Positions 37,537-47,682 of a stretch of 64,000 nucleotides of DNA are shown here, one piece after another. The position numbers were made by a program, and so were the translations under genes. The notes under the pieces were generated by a model, which had not been told where the DNA came from, searched no databases, and saw only the letters and a list, made by a program, of their open reading frames with translations. This DNA comes from an uncultured Rhodospirillales bacterium. GTDB lineage: Bacteria > Pseudomonadota > Alphaproteobacteria > Azospirillales > Azospirillaceae. Location of the stretch: NCBI GenBank assembly GCA_903927615.1, contig CAIYNU010000006.1, forward strand, positions 152,922 through 216,921, written 5' to 3'. Positions within the stretch are counted from its first letter, which is position 1; each line of letters begins with the position of its first letter.

Positions 37537-39555
37537 TTATGATGTAATATTGACGGACTTGCCTTCTGGACTCACCAAAGGCCGGCAACCCCTGGAATTC
37601 TTGACCTTAATGAGGGTCTGACGGGCCAGCACGATCAGGATCAAAAAGCTTAGCGACCAAACCAGATGGCCGTAGCGACCGCCCGAATTGTAGAACAACA
37701 GGACCGCATGCTGGGCCAGCACCACCCCCGCTAGCGTACGCAAGGGTAACGGGATCGAACGGCCAAAAACGGCCCAAATGGTGGCGATAACCGCCGCCTG
37801 CCGCCAGACTTCGTAGGGCGCGACCCAGGCGGCGATCTTGTGGCCGACCCGGATCAGCACCGGGTCCTGCCAGTCAAAGGTCAGCAACGGCAGCACCGCA
37901 TGCCGGTAATCGGCTGGACTGGCGACCAGATTGGCGCTGATGTCCGCAGCCGTGGTGAAGGGCACGAACACCCCGCCATAGACCCAATTGTGCAGAGGCA
38001 GCAGGAGTACGGGCGCGAAACCGGCGGCGAGCGGGACCAGGGCGCCGGGCCGATGGCGGTACACCAGCCAACCCGCCGCCACCGTCAGCAGAATGGCGGC
38101 GCCCGGCGCCAGATTGGGCCGGATCGCCACCGCCCCGGCCAGAGCCAGTCCGACCAGCAGCCAGGGAGCGACCCGCCGGTCCGCCGGGATGACCGATGAG
38201 CGGGACAGTCGGGGCAAGATCAACGCCAGGGCGGCCAGGAACAGACCATAACCAAACGGCTCGCCGAAGCCCCGGAGCAGTAACCGGATGTAGTAAAAGT
38301 TCCAGAAGCCGTAGGTCTCGAACAGCGGTACCGACAGAAAGACCAGAAACAGCCCGACCGCCCAACGCTCCGGCAGCAGGGTCCGCATCACCGCCAGCAG
38401 GAGCAGGGGAAACAGGCCGGTGAATAGTAAGGCGCCGTACGCGGTCTCGCCGAACAGGACCAGTTGGAGCGCATCCAGATACCGCTTGCCGGGCATGAAA
38501 TAGAACGCGTCCTCGTTGCCCCGAAGCGCCTCGGCCCAATCGCCCCGGACGGCCGCCTGGACCATGTCATGAGCGAAGGAGGCGTAGGTCAGGCCGTCGT
38601 TGCCGCCCTCGAAGATCACGAAACCGGACCGCAGGTCCCACAGAAAGCCGGGCCTGTGCTCGCCTGAGATGATAAAGGCGGTGACAATCGCCGCAATCAT
38701 CGAAATAGCCGGCAGCGGTACGGCATGGCGGTTGACCCGGATCAGAAGTACGCCGACCGCCAGGACGGTGATGAGTCCCAAACCGGTCGCAAGCCAAGTC
38801 AGAGCGGCCACCGGCAGCGGTGGTTCAAGCGTCACGGCCAAAGGCCGTTGCGGGTCGATGTCGATGCCGAACAGGGGACCGGGCAACGGCCCGTCAAGGG
38901 TGCGGCATGTGGTCGCATCGTGCCCCGTCCGCTCGAAGCCGCCGGCGGCGGTGGGCCAGAACAGGTCGCCTCGCCAACAGACCCGGCCCCCGGCCAGAAC
39001 CGCAGGCAGCTCCAGCCTGACGAAGTACGGCAGAGCGGTTCGCACCAGCCCATGCTCGGGCAGCCAGACATTATAGTGCCAACCGTTGACCGCGCCCAGC
39101 CGAAGTCCGGCCGCCGAGGCAAAGGCCAAACCGTGGAGCACCCGGGAATAGTCGGGCGCCTGAAACACCCCGTCGCCCGAGAAGGCATAGGGCGTGTCGG
39201 CGGCCCGGGCGGCGACGCCCTGGGGATACCGTGTCACAAAACCATCACGCAACGCCCGAAACACCTCGGCCGGCAACGCCCGCTCGAAGACGCCGCCCGG
39301 TCCGGCGTAGACGAAGACGTTTTCGCCCTCCTGAATCATGGGAAGCGGTAACGCCACCCGGACACCGGTCAGCACCGCCACCGCGCCCAGCGCCAGGGCC
39401 CAGCGCCGGGTCCCGGCCCGTACGGTTCCGGCCGCCAGCGCCACCACCAGGGCCGCCAGGGCCGCCGCCTCGACGGGCGTATTGACCGGAGCCCCCAACC
39501 CCACCACCGCCAGAACCAACACACCGAGAATTCTCAGAATGCCAAGCAAGGTCAC
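37537..39555 (-). CDS. Polytopic membrane protein (GT-C-like)
   Basis: 672 aa with many hydrophobic helices; architecture similar to the other large membrane ORFs here. Confidence 0.72.
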   Translation of the reverse strand: MTLLGILRILGVLVLAVVGLGAPVNTPVEAAALAALVVALAAGTVRAGTRRWALALGAVAVLTGVRVALPLPMIQEGENVFVYAGPGGVFERALPAEVFRALRDGFVTRYPQGVAARAADTPYAFSGDGVFQAPDYSRVLHGLAFASAAGLRLGAVNGWHYNVWLPEHGLVRTALPYFVRLELPAVLAGGRVCWRGDLFWPTAAGGFERTGHDATTCRTLDGPLPGPLFGIDIDPQRPLAVTLEPPLPVAALTWLATGLGLITVLAVGVLLIRVNRHAVPLPAISMIAAIVTAFIISGEHRPGFLWDLRSGFVIFEGGNDGLTYASFAHDMVQAAVRGDWAEALRGNEDAFYFMPGKRYLDALQLVLFGETAYGALLFTGLFPLLLLAVMRTLLPERWAVGLFLVFLSVPLFETYGFWNFYYIRLLLRGFGEPFGYGLFLAALALILPRLSRSSVIPADRRVAPWLLVGLALAGAVAIRPNLAPGAAILLTVAAGWLVYRHRPGALVPLAAGFAPVLLLPLHNWVYGGVFVPFTTAADISANLVASPADYRHAVLPLLTFDWQDPVLIRVGHKIAAWVAPYEVWRQAAVIATIWAVFGRSIPLPLRTLAGVVLAQHAVLLFYNSGGRYGHLVWSLSFLILIVLARQTLIKVKNSRGCRPLVSPEGKSVNITS

Positions 39556-39664
39556 AGGGGCGGTCTTTCCAGTAGCGGCAATCGGGTGCTGAGAGGGGCA
39601 GAATGCCGACGGGAAATCAAGATGCCTCCGACGGCCACGGGCCGCCCCCCAATGGCCGCTGTGG

Positions 39665-42292
39665 TCAAGCCGGCCGCCAGCCCATCGGCAGCCTCTCGCC
39701 TTGGCCGGCGGCGGTCACGGCGGCGTCAAGGAAGGTCTCGAACTCTCGGACCACCCGCATGTCGGCAAACAACTGCTCGTGCGCGCTTACCACCGAGGCT
39801 TCACGGAACGCCTTGTTGCGGTCGGGGTTTCGCCCAAGTTCCAGCGCCAACGGTGCATAGTCTTCCCGTCGATCCACCACCGGCGCCTCGGTGAGTTCCA
39901 TCTGCTTATAGGCGCCGGCGGCAATGCGGCCGCGCAGGAATCGACCGGGCCAAATTACGACCGGCGTGCCGGAGTACATGGTATCATAAAAACTGGTTCC
40001 TCCTCCGAAATGAATTGTATTCAGAACCACATCGCAGACAGACATAAGTTCAATATAACGCTCAGTAGTCATCGGATTGAGAAACAATGTCCTGGTCACG
40101 AGCGCCGGGGACGATCGATGCCAGCGCTTGAGCAATTCTGATTTCCAATGTGCCCAAGGATTATCGATAAGCACCAGATGCCCGGCGGGATCACCGTCAC
40201 AAATCTCGGACAGGATCGCATCAAAATCGGGATGAAATTTAAACAGGGTATGCGGACAGCAGTAAAGTGTGCCCTTGGGGGGCAGACCAAGACTCGAACG
40301 GGTAGCCTTCATTGGCGGGTTAAACAATTTCGGATAAAAGAATGGGATACGGTTTAGGCAAATGAGTCTTTCACTATAATGAGAATCAGCGTCAGCAGGC
40401 TCTATGCTGGTAGCAGAGATAAAATAATCGATTGTATCAAGTCCAGTTGTCTCAGGATGTCCTATACTTACGACTTGCACTGGAGCCAGACGGGAATACG
40501 CCAGGATGTACGTTGTTTGACTCATGCCAATATCAGGATAGAACAGGACATCAAATTCGGCGTCTGCAATCATTTGTTGTTTTTCGATGAGAGTACCAGG
40601 AGTGTTGAGGACCCTGTCGGCGAAGCTATTAAGGAGCTGAGTGAAATCATCGGATTTGGTAGGGTCGGTGTGAATCAGAACAACTTCGAAACGCATGCGA
40701 TCGAGATGGCGTATTAAGCCTGAATAGACCTTGCCGATGGTGTGATTTCTCAGAAATTGGGAGATAATCCCGACCCGGATTCGCCTATGACTCTCGTGAT
40801 GGCGCCAGCTTGAAATGTGCGGTGCAGTAAATGTTACTACAGATGACTTGGTACGTAATAGTCTAGTTAAACTCTTGGTCAGATCACAATTATTATAATT
40901 ATGACACGCCAGATAAAATGGGGAAATATTTAAACTTGTCGGATCGGTGACGTTTCCTGTATATGACATTAACATATCAATACGATCGGCATAACGTCTA
41001 CGCCAATAATTTATATCATCCGATGATTGATAAATTTCTGGCATGAGCAGTTCTGCATTAAAGGCATAATTAAGATACTCAGGTGCGAGTGATAGAGCGC
41101 GCCGATAACTGTCCTCTGCTTCGTTGAACCGGCCAAGGTTTTTCAGGACCAGCCCAAGGTTGCTGTGAATCTGGGCATCCTCCGGTTTAAGCGTAAGTGC
41201 CTGTCGGTAACAGGCTTCAGCTTGGTCAAGCTGACCGCGCGCCCGGAGAATGTTGCCCAGGCTATTGTGGACCTCGACAAGACTCGGACGAATCACCAAA
41301 GCCCGTCGATAACAGGCTTCGGCCTCGTCAGTCCTGCCAACGACCTTGAGGAGTCCGCCGAGACATCTGTAAGCTTCGGCATCGTCTGGATTGATCGCAA
41401 GGGCCTGCCGGTAACGGGCTTCAGCGTCGTCCAGCTTGCCTTGTTCCTGAAGCGCGGTTCCAAGATTGTTGAGCACGTCCGGGGACGCGGGTTTGAGGCG
41501 CAGCGCCTCCGTATAGCAGGCAATCGCGTCGTCCAGCTTGCCTTGTTTTTGCAACACAAGGCCCAGGTTATTGTGCGCTTCGGGATACTCCGGCTGGCAG
41601 CGTAGGGTTTCGCGATACTGGATTATGGCTTCATCGAGCCGGTCGAGTTTCTGAAGGGTAAGGCCAAGATTATAATAAGCCTGCGGATAATTGGGCATAA
41701 TCGCAATAGCTTTACAGAACTGAGTAGCCGCTTCGTCAAATCGACCTTGCTCTTGTAGCATATTTCCATAATTATTGAAATAGATATGATTACTACCATC
41801 GACTTGGATCGCCCTAACGATCATCGTGATTCCTTCTGCCAACTTCCCATTCCGAAATAAAATTATCGCGAGATCATTCAAGCTGTCCGCGTGCCGATAG
41901 TCTACCTTCAAGATTTCCAGATATTTTTGCTCTGCTTCTGCTAGCCTGCCGGCCTCATGCTGCAATCTGGCGTATGCAAATGTCTCCATGATATACTGCT
42001 TTTGCGCAGAGATGTCCACACAATTGGCGGCGGTCGTGCGGGGGGTCGTTTCCTGGAGCGGCGCGGGATTGGCCGCTGTCCCGGCCAACCGCTCCTTGAG
42101 TGTCGTGATCGCCGCGGTGTGCCCGATTTCTTGGGCTAAGATCAATAATATCTCCATGATGTCCGGATTGCGCACGCGGTTCAGCAGCCAATTGGCAAGA
42201 ACAATACGTACCAGTTGTCGCGCAAACCATCCCCCCCGCGGCCGATTGGGTTCCACGCGATCGGTCTTTCCATCTTGATCCACAGCAATCAC
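39665..42292 (-). CDS. TPR protein with O-GlcNAc transferase-like (GT41/SPINDLY-like) C-terminal domain
   Basis: About ten TPR units; C-terminus RRIRVGIISQFLRNHTIGKVYSGLIRHLDRMRFEVVLIHTD...VVSIGHPETTGLDTIDYFISATSIEP...CDVVLNTIHFGGGTSFYDTMYSGTPVVIWPGRFLRGRIAAGAYKQM. Confidence 0.85.
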   Translation of the reverse strand: MIAVDQDGKTDRVEPNRPRGGWFARQLVRIVLANWLLNRVRNPDIMEILLILAQEIGHTAAITTLKERLAGTAANPAPLQETTPRTTAANCVDISAQKQYIMETFAYARLQHEAGRLAEAEQKYLEILKVDYRHADSLNDLAIILFRNGKLAEGITMIVRAIQVDGSNHIYFNNYGNMLQEQGRFDEAATQFCKAIAIMPNYPQAYYNLGLTLQKLDRLDEAIIQYRETLRCQPEYPEAHNNLGLVLQKQGKLDDAIACYTEALRLKPASPDVLNNLGTALQEQGKLDDAEARYRQALAINPDDAEAYRCLGGLLKVVGRTDEAEACYRRALVIRPSLVEVHNSLGNILRARGQLDQAEACYRQALTLKPEDAQIHSNLGLVLKNLGRFNEAEDSYRRALSLAPEYLNYAFNAELLMPEIYQSSDDINYWRRRYADRIDMLMSYTGNVTDPTSLNISPFYLACHNYNNCDLTKSLTRLLRTKSSVVTFTAPHISSWRHHESHRRIRVGIISQFLRNHTIGKVYSGLIRHLDRMRFEVVLIHTDPTKSDDFTQLLNSFADRVLNTPGTLIEKQQMIADAEFDVLFYPDIGMSQTTYILAYSRLAPVQVVSIGHPETTGLDTIDYFISATSIEPADADSHYSERLICLNRIPFFYPKLFNPPMKATRSSLGLPPKGTLYCCPHTLFKFHPDFDAILSEICDGDPAGHLVLIDNPWAHWKSELLKRWHRSSPALVTRTLFLNPMTTERYIELMSVCDVVLNTIHFGGGTSFYDTMYSGTPVVIWPGRFLRGRIAAGAYKQMELTEAPVVDRREDYAPLALELGRNPDRNKAFREASVVSAHEQLFADMRVVREFETFLDAAVTAAGQGERLPMGWRPA

Positions 42293-42488
42293 CTTTTTAC
42301 TGTATCTGCTAATGGTGTACTCGACGAGCGATGTATTTCACGTCTTCATTGGGCCGGAACACTGGCGGGCGACACCGGCACGTCAGTCGGCCGGCGCGGC
42401 CGGTTATAGCACCGGCCCCAACATCTTGTCGCGCCACATGCCACGGTCCGGAGATCCGGACCGACGCGACTTCCGATCAGGGTGCGGA

Positions 42489-42570
42489 GTCTGGACCGCG
42501 GCCGTCCCGGCCGCAAAAGGGGCGGGCGAGACGCCCACGCTCCCAACGGCGATCCACCGGGATCGGAAAC
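42489..42570. repeat. Intergenic repeat family B (GGGCGTCTCGCCC-type)
   Basis: ggaccgcggccgtcccggccgcaaaaggggcgggcgagacgcccacgctcccaacggcgatccaccgggatcgg; related block near 59870-59935. Confidence 0.55.
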
Positions 42571-42736
42571 CGCTAACGGGCGCATCACGGTTCCGTGTCC
42601 CGGTGAGCCCGAGCGATCATGCCATGTCCTTCGGCACCCGACCGCCCTCGCAAATTCTCCCGTCGCAAGCCGGTGGCCAACCCCGGATTCCGGCGTTAGG
42701 ATCGGCGGTCAGGGCCTTCCTCGGGAAAGGAACCTT

Positions 42737-43204
42737 GTGAGCAGAATACGGCGCAACCGACGGGACCGTGTGTGGCTGGCCGGCGGCCGGCGGCGCGGGT
42801 GGTTGTCGGCGCTGTCCTGGTTGTCGATCGTCTCGATTCTGTCCCTCCTGTTCATGCCGGTTCCCGATGGCCTGGCCATTGGTGACGATCCCGGGGCCGC
42901 CGTCGCGCCGTGCAGCACCGCCGCTCCCGCCGGTCCCAGCCCGCCGGGACCGGCGGGCCATGGGGAACACGGGAACTGCCCGTTCTGCGTGGCCCATGCC
43001 GGCTACACCCCGCCGCCGCCACAACCGCCGGCATTGGCGGTGGCTCCGCCGCCGCTCCCGGCACCGGCCCGGCCGGTGGCCGGACCGTGGACGTCAACCC
43101 GGTTTTTCCTGATCAGCCCGCCATCGCGGGCGCCCCCCGGTGACGGGCGACGTCCCTCAGCGATAACACGCTGTTCCGGCGCCGAAGGGCTGTGCCCGGT
43201 TTAA
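42737..43204 (+). CDS. DUF2946-like small protein (GTG start)
   Basis: One N-terminal TM, GHGEHGNCPFCVAHAGYTPPPPQPPAL... and C-terminal PPSRAPP; upstream of the copC/copD locus. Confidence 0.65.
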   Translation: MSRIRRNRRDRVWLAGGRRRGWLSALSWLSIVSILSLLFMPVPDGLAIGDDPGAAVAPCSTAAPAGPSPPGPAGHGEHGNCPFCVAHAGYTPPPPQPPALAVAPPPLPAPARPVAGPWTSTRFFLISPPSRAPPGDGRRPSAITRCSGAEGLCPV

Positions 43205-43271
43205 GAGCCGGACAGGGCGCTCGTCGCGTCCCGGAACGCCTCCCGCAGGTTTCCGATTCAGGAGTTTACCG

Positions 43272-44162
43272 ATGAACCGTTTTTCCGTCTGTGCGGCGGC
43301 GCTGGTCGCCGTCGCTTCCGGCGCTGCCCAGGCCCACGGCATTGCCGGCGACCGGGTGTTTCCCCCCACCTTGACCATCGACGATCCGGCGGTGGGCGAT
43401 GAGTTGTCTTTGCCCACCTTTTCCACCCTTCACAACGGCGCCGCCGCCGACGGCAGCGCCCCGGGCAATCGGGAGTTCGATCTCGGCGGCGAATGGGACA
43501 AGACCATCACCGAGCATCTGGGCGTCTCGATCAATCTCGATTACACGCGCCTGTTGCAGGATGGCGGCGGCAGCGTCGCCGGCTGGCAGGATGTCGTGCT
43601 GGGGCTGAAATATCAGGCCTACGTCAACCCCGAGCATGAGTTCATGGCGTCGGTCGGGGTGGTTCGGGATTTGGGCGGCACCGGCGCCGCGGGGGTGGTG
43701 ACCAATGGCGGCGTCGGCTCGACCACGCCGACCGTCTATGTCGGCAAGGGGTTAGGCGACCTGCCGATCGGCGCCTTGCGACCGCTGGCCGTGACCGGCG
43801 TGGCGGGGTATCAGGTCTCCGACCAGTCGAACGTCAGCTCCAATCAATGGAACGTGGGCTGGTCACTTCAGTATTCGATCCCCTATCTCCAGCAGCATGT
43901 CAAGGACCTTGGTCTGCCGGCGGTGATCGCCGGGCTCACGCCGCTGGTCGAAGTCAATCTGGCGATCCCCACCGCCGCCGGCGCTCAGACCACCGGCACC
44001 ATCGCCCCCGGCCTGCTCTACGACGCCGACACCTGGCAATTGGGAATCGAAGCCCTGATCCCGGCCACTCACGCCACCCATACCGGAATCGGGATGATCG
44101 CCCAGCTTCATTTCTTTCTCGACGACCTCTTTCCCGCCAGCCTGGGCAAACCGCTCTTTTAA
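43272..44162 (+). CDS. Secreted/outer-membrane beta-barrel-like protein in copper locus
   Basis: Signal MNRFSVCAAALVAVASGAAQA; alternating pattern and aromatic C-terminus (...ASLGKPLF). Confidence 0.65.
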   Translation: MNRFSVCAAALVAVASGAAQAHGIAGDRVFPPTLTIDDPAVGDELSLPTFSTLHNGAAADGSAPGNREFDLGGEWDKTITEHLGVSINLDYTRLLQDGGGSVAGWQDVVLGLKYQAYVNPEHEFMASVGVVRDLGGTGAAGVVTNGGVGSTTPTVYVGKGLGDLPIGALRPLAVTGVAGYQVSDQSNVSSNQWNVGWSLQYSIPYLQQHVKDLGLPAVIAGLTPLVEVNLAIPTAAGAQTTGTIAPGLLYDADTWQLGIEALIPATHATHTGIGMIAQLHFFLDDLFPASLGKPLF

Positions 44163-44189
44163 GGAACCCCTGTTTTAAGGACGCTGCCC

Positions 44190-44573
44190 ATGCGGAAAGT
44201 TCTGCTGGTGGTCACGACACTGATGGTCGCGATGCTGGGCCCCGGTCCCGGGGGCCTCGGCTCGGCCTCGGCCCACGCTCTGCTCAAGGCCGCGGTTCCG
44301 GCGGTCGGCGCCACCGTCGGCGAGGGTCCACAAGACCTGCGCCTTCGGTTTTCGGAAGGCGTCGAGGCCGCGTTTTCCGGCGTGGACATCACCACCGAGG
44401 ATGGCCGGCCGGTCGGGCCGGTCACCATCACCGTGGAGCCGGCCGATGCCGCGACCCTGATCGTCACGCTGCCGGCGCCGCTGGCCCCCGGAACCTATAC
44501 GGTTCAGTGGCATGTGGTGTCGGTCGACACCCATAAGACCCGGGGCCGCTACGGCTTCACCGTCAAACCCTAA
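44190..44573 (+). CDS. copC: Copper resistance protein CopC
   Basis: Signal peptide then HALLKAAVPAVGATVGEGPQDLRLRFSEGVEAAFSGVDI...YTVQWHVVSVDTHKTRGRYGFTV. Confidence 0.95.
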   Translation: MRKVLLVVTTLMVAMLGPGPGGLGSASAHALLKAAVPAVGATVGEGPQDLRLRFSEGVEAAFSGVDITTEDGRPVGPVTITVEPADAATLIVTLPAPLAPGTYTVQWHVVSVDTHKTRGRYGFTVKP

Positions 44574-44582
44574 GGCGCCGGG

Positions 44583-45533
44583 ATGCACGACGCCCTGATC
44601 ATGGCGGGTTGGCTCCATCTGGTGGCGGTGATGACCCTGTTCGGATCATTACTGTTTCCGCTCTACGCCGGCGGCAGCGCCGGTTTGCGGACCCTGAACC
44701 GGACCTGGCCGGGCTTCACGGCCTGGCAACACCCGATCCTGGTCGGGGCGAGCGGTCTGGCCCTGGTCTCGGCTCTGGTCTGGCTGGTCCTGGAGGCCGG
44801 CGAGATGAGCGACCGGCCGGCGGATGCCCTGAATCCGGACGTGATCATGGCGATCCTGACTCACACCCGTTTCGGCGCCATTTGGCAGTATCATCTGGCG
44901 CTGTCCGCGGCCCTGATGGCGGCCGTGGTCCTGTTGCCGCCCAAACGCCGTCGCGGGCTGGGGGTGGGGGATTGGGGGTTTGCGGGCCCGGGTTTGCTGC
45001 TGGCCGCCCTGTTGCTGGCCTCCCTGGCCTGGGTCGGACATGCCCAGATGGCCACGGGGACCGAGGCCACGGTGCGACTGGCCAACCAGACCGTTCACCT
45101 GATCGCGGCGGCGGCATGGCTTGGAGGATTGGCACCTCTGGCCTGGATGCTGAAACAGGCCCGCAGCCACCCGACCGCCGGTCCGCCCGGCCCGGTCTTC
45201 CGGGTCTTGCGACGATTTTCCGCCATGGCCCTGACCGCCGTGGTTTTGCTGGTGCTGAGCGGCTTGGTCAACGGCTGGTTTCTGGTGGGAAGCGTCGATG
45301 CCCTGGTGTCCACCGCCTATGGTCAGGTCCTGATGGTCAAACTGGTCCTGTTCTTCGGCCTGCTGGCCATCGCCGCGATCAACCGCCTGATCCTCATGCC
45401 GCGCCTGATCGCCGCGACCGAGCCCCGGTCCACGCTGACCGCCTTGCACCGGGCGGTGGTGGCCGAACAAGGGCTGGGCTTGGCGGCGCTGGGGGTGGCC
45501 TGCGTGCTGGGCTCGTTGGCGCCGGCGGGATGA
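44583..45533 (+). CDS. copD: Copper resistance protein CopD
   Basis: Polytopic, MAGWLHLVAVMTLFGSLLFPLYA...; follows copC by 9 bp. Confidence 0.9.
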   Translation: MHDALIMAGWLHLVAVMTLFGSLLFPLYAGGSAGLRTLNRTWPGFTAWQHPILVGASGLALVSALVWLVLEAGEMSDRPADALNPDVIMAILTHTRFGAIWQYHLALSAALMAAVVLLPPKRRRGLGVGDWGFAGPGLLLAALLLASLAWVGHAQMATGTEATVRLANQTVHLIAAAAWLGGLAPLAWMLKQARSHPTAGPPGPVFRVLRRFSAMALTAVVLLVLSGLVNGWFLVGSVDALVSTAYGQVLMVKLVLFFGLLAIAAINRLILMPRLIAATEPRSTLTALHRAVVAEQGLGLAALGVACVLGSLAPAG

Positions 45534-45651
45534 CTCATAATTTTCCTGACGGGCGTCATCGGCAATGGGTCATGGTCATGGCTCGCCGGTATGACACCGT
45601 GGCACTCACGGCCAATTTCATGAGGTGCCACAGCATGCCCCATCCTTGCGC

Positions 45652-47553
45652 CTATGGATCATTCCCGACGCCTGCCGGTGGTCTCATGGGGACAAATTCC
45701 CCCTCCAGCTCCCGCACCAGGGGCTCCAACCGCCCCTGGTAGCGCCGGGCGCGTTCCAGGGAGCTGCGGAACAGCGGTTGGCGGACTTGGGCGGCGCTGG
45801 CGGTGCGGACCGGACGGTGGGTTTGGTGAAAGGCCAGGCAGCGGTCATCCCAGGACAGGCCGCAATGGGCCAGCAGGCGCCGGGCCTGGCCTTCCAGATC
45901 CTCCACCACCGCCTCGTAGCGGACATCCAGAATGGCGTCCTCGGGGAGAACGCGCCGCCAATGGGCCATCAACGCCTGGTATCCGCGGTAATAGCGGCCC
46001 AGTTCGGCCAGATCGAAGCTGAACTCCTGGTGATCCACGAACAGCCGGGTAAAGCACGACAGGCAGGTATCGAGGGGATCCCGGACGGTGTGGATGATCC
46101 GGGCATTGGGCAGGATCAACCGGATCAGGCCGATATGCAGAAAATTGCCCGGCATTTTGTCGGTGATGCGGGTCCGGCCCGCGGGCAGCGGCGGCAGCCG
46201 GGCCAGATAGGCCTGGCCGAGCCGGGCGAAGGCCGCGGCGTCAAGCTCCGGGACCCCTTCGGGATAGGGCAGTTCGTCGCCGACCGCAGCCAGCGCCCGG
46301 AGTTCCCCGGCGCCCAGAACCTCGGGATGGCTGGCCAGAATCTGTTCCACCAGGGTGCTGCCCGAGCGGGGCATGCCGACCACGAAAATCGGCCGGATCG
46401 AGGGGTCCCCGACCCCGCGCCGCCGTTCGAACAGGCCGGCATCGAACACTGCGGCGATCCGATCGAACAGCGCCCGGGTGGCGGTCTCGTCATAGTCCAG
46501 ACGGCTGCGCTTGAGGGCGTTGCCCCGGACGAAGTGGTCGAAGGCCCGTGGCGCGTCGCCGGCGTCTTCCAGGGCTTTGCCGAGGGCGAAGTGCAGGAAC
46601 ACCGCCCCGCCGGGCGGCTGACGCCCGGTGTCGGCGGCCAGGGCCTCGAGGGCGGCCAGGTCGGGATCCCCGGCGTGGAACCGCTTGAGATCGGCCCGGT
46701 TGTAATGGGCCTCGGCATAATCGGGCCGGAGCGCCAGGGCCCGTTCAAAGGCCGCCAGGGCCGGGGCCAGGTCTCCCTGTTCCCGAAGAATATGACCGCG
46801 GTTGTTCCAGGCCTCGGCCAGATCGGGCTTGAGCGCCAGCGCCCGCTCGTACCCGGCCAGCGCCGCCTCGCCGTCGCCGAGCGCCATCAGGGTGTTGCCC
46901 AGATTGAGATGGGCCTCGGCATAATCGGGCATGATGGTCAGCGCCCGCCGGTAATGGGCCACGGCCTCGGCGAGCCGGCCCTGATCGTGCAGCGCGTTGC
47001 CGAGATTCATCAAAGCGCCCGGATGGTCGGGCCGCAGCACCAGCACCTGCCGGTACCAGGCCTCGGCTGCCACCGGCCGCCCGGCGGTCTTGGCCAGGAG
47101 TCCCAGATTGAGATGGGCTTCGGCCAGGTCGGGCTTGAGCGCCAGCGCCCGCCGGTAGTCGGCCTCGGCCTCTTCAAACCGTCCCTGCCGTTGACGCAGA
47201 CTGCCCAGGGTCTGGTGGGCCTCGGCCAGGTCGGGCCGCAGCGCCGTCACCCGCAAGAACGCCTCCGCGGCCTCGTCGAACCGCCCCAGGGCCTGGAGCA
47301 CCAGACCGAGATTGGTGTAGATCTCCGGGACCCGATTGCCCATGGCGATGGCCCGGCGGATCAGCTCGACCGCGGCCTCGGCGTGGCCGGTCTGATGGGC
47401 CAGGACGCCCAGCAGGTGAAGCGCGTCGGGGTGATCGGGGACCGTCGTCAGAATCTGCCGGTAAAGCGCCTCGGCCTCGGCCAGTCGCCCGGCCTGGTGA
47501 TGGGCCACCGCCGAGGCCAAGGATGAGGCCACTCGTTTCTGCTTCCGGTTCAC
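45652..47553 (-). CDS. TPR-repeat sulfotransferase family protein
   Basis: TPR array then RPIFVVGMPRSGSTLVEQILASHPEVLGAGEL...ITDKMPGNFLHIGLIRLILPNARIIHTVRDPLDTCLSCF. Confidence 0.94.
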   Translation of the reverse strand: MNRKQKRVASSLASAVAHHQAGRLAEAEALYRQILTTVPDHPDALHLLGVLAHQTGHAEAAVELIRRAIAMGNRVPEIYTNLGLVLQALGRFDEAAEAFLRVTALRPDLAEAHQTLGSLRQRQGRFEEAEADYRRALALKPDLAEAHLNLGLLAKTAGRPVAAEAWYRQVLVLRPDHPGALMNLGNALHDQGRLAEAVAHYRRALTIMPDYAEAHLNLGNTLMALGDGEAALAGYERALALKPDLAEAWNNRGHILREQGDLAPALAAFERALALRPDYAEAHYNRADLKRFHAGDPDLAALEALAADTGRQPPGGAVFLHFALGKALEDAGDAPRAFDHFVRGNALKRSRLDYDETATRALFDRIAAVFDAGLFERRRGVGDPSIRPIFVVGMPRSGSTLVEQILASHPEVLGAGELRALAAVGDELPYPEGVPELDAAAFARLGQAYLARLPPLPAGRTRITDKMPGNFLHIGLIRLILPNARIIHTVRDPLDTCLSCFTRLFVDHQEFSFDLAELGRYYRGYQALMAHWRRVLPEDAILDVRYEAVVEDLEGQARRLLAHCGLSWDDRCLAFHQTHRPVRTASAAQVRQPLFRSSLERARRYQGRLEPLVRELEGEFVPMRPPAGVGNDP

Positions 47554-47682
47554 GGTCGTCCTCTCCTCACGATACCGGCGCGCTTAAAGACTGACGGTGT
47601 GGACGGCCGCTACCCACCAGTGAACCGAGGCGATCCTGGACCTCCGAGACGTTACGGGTTCAAAGGGCCAGCCGGCCCCGGC

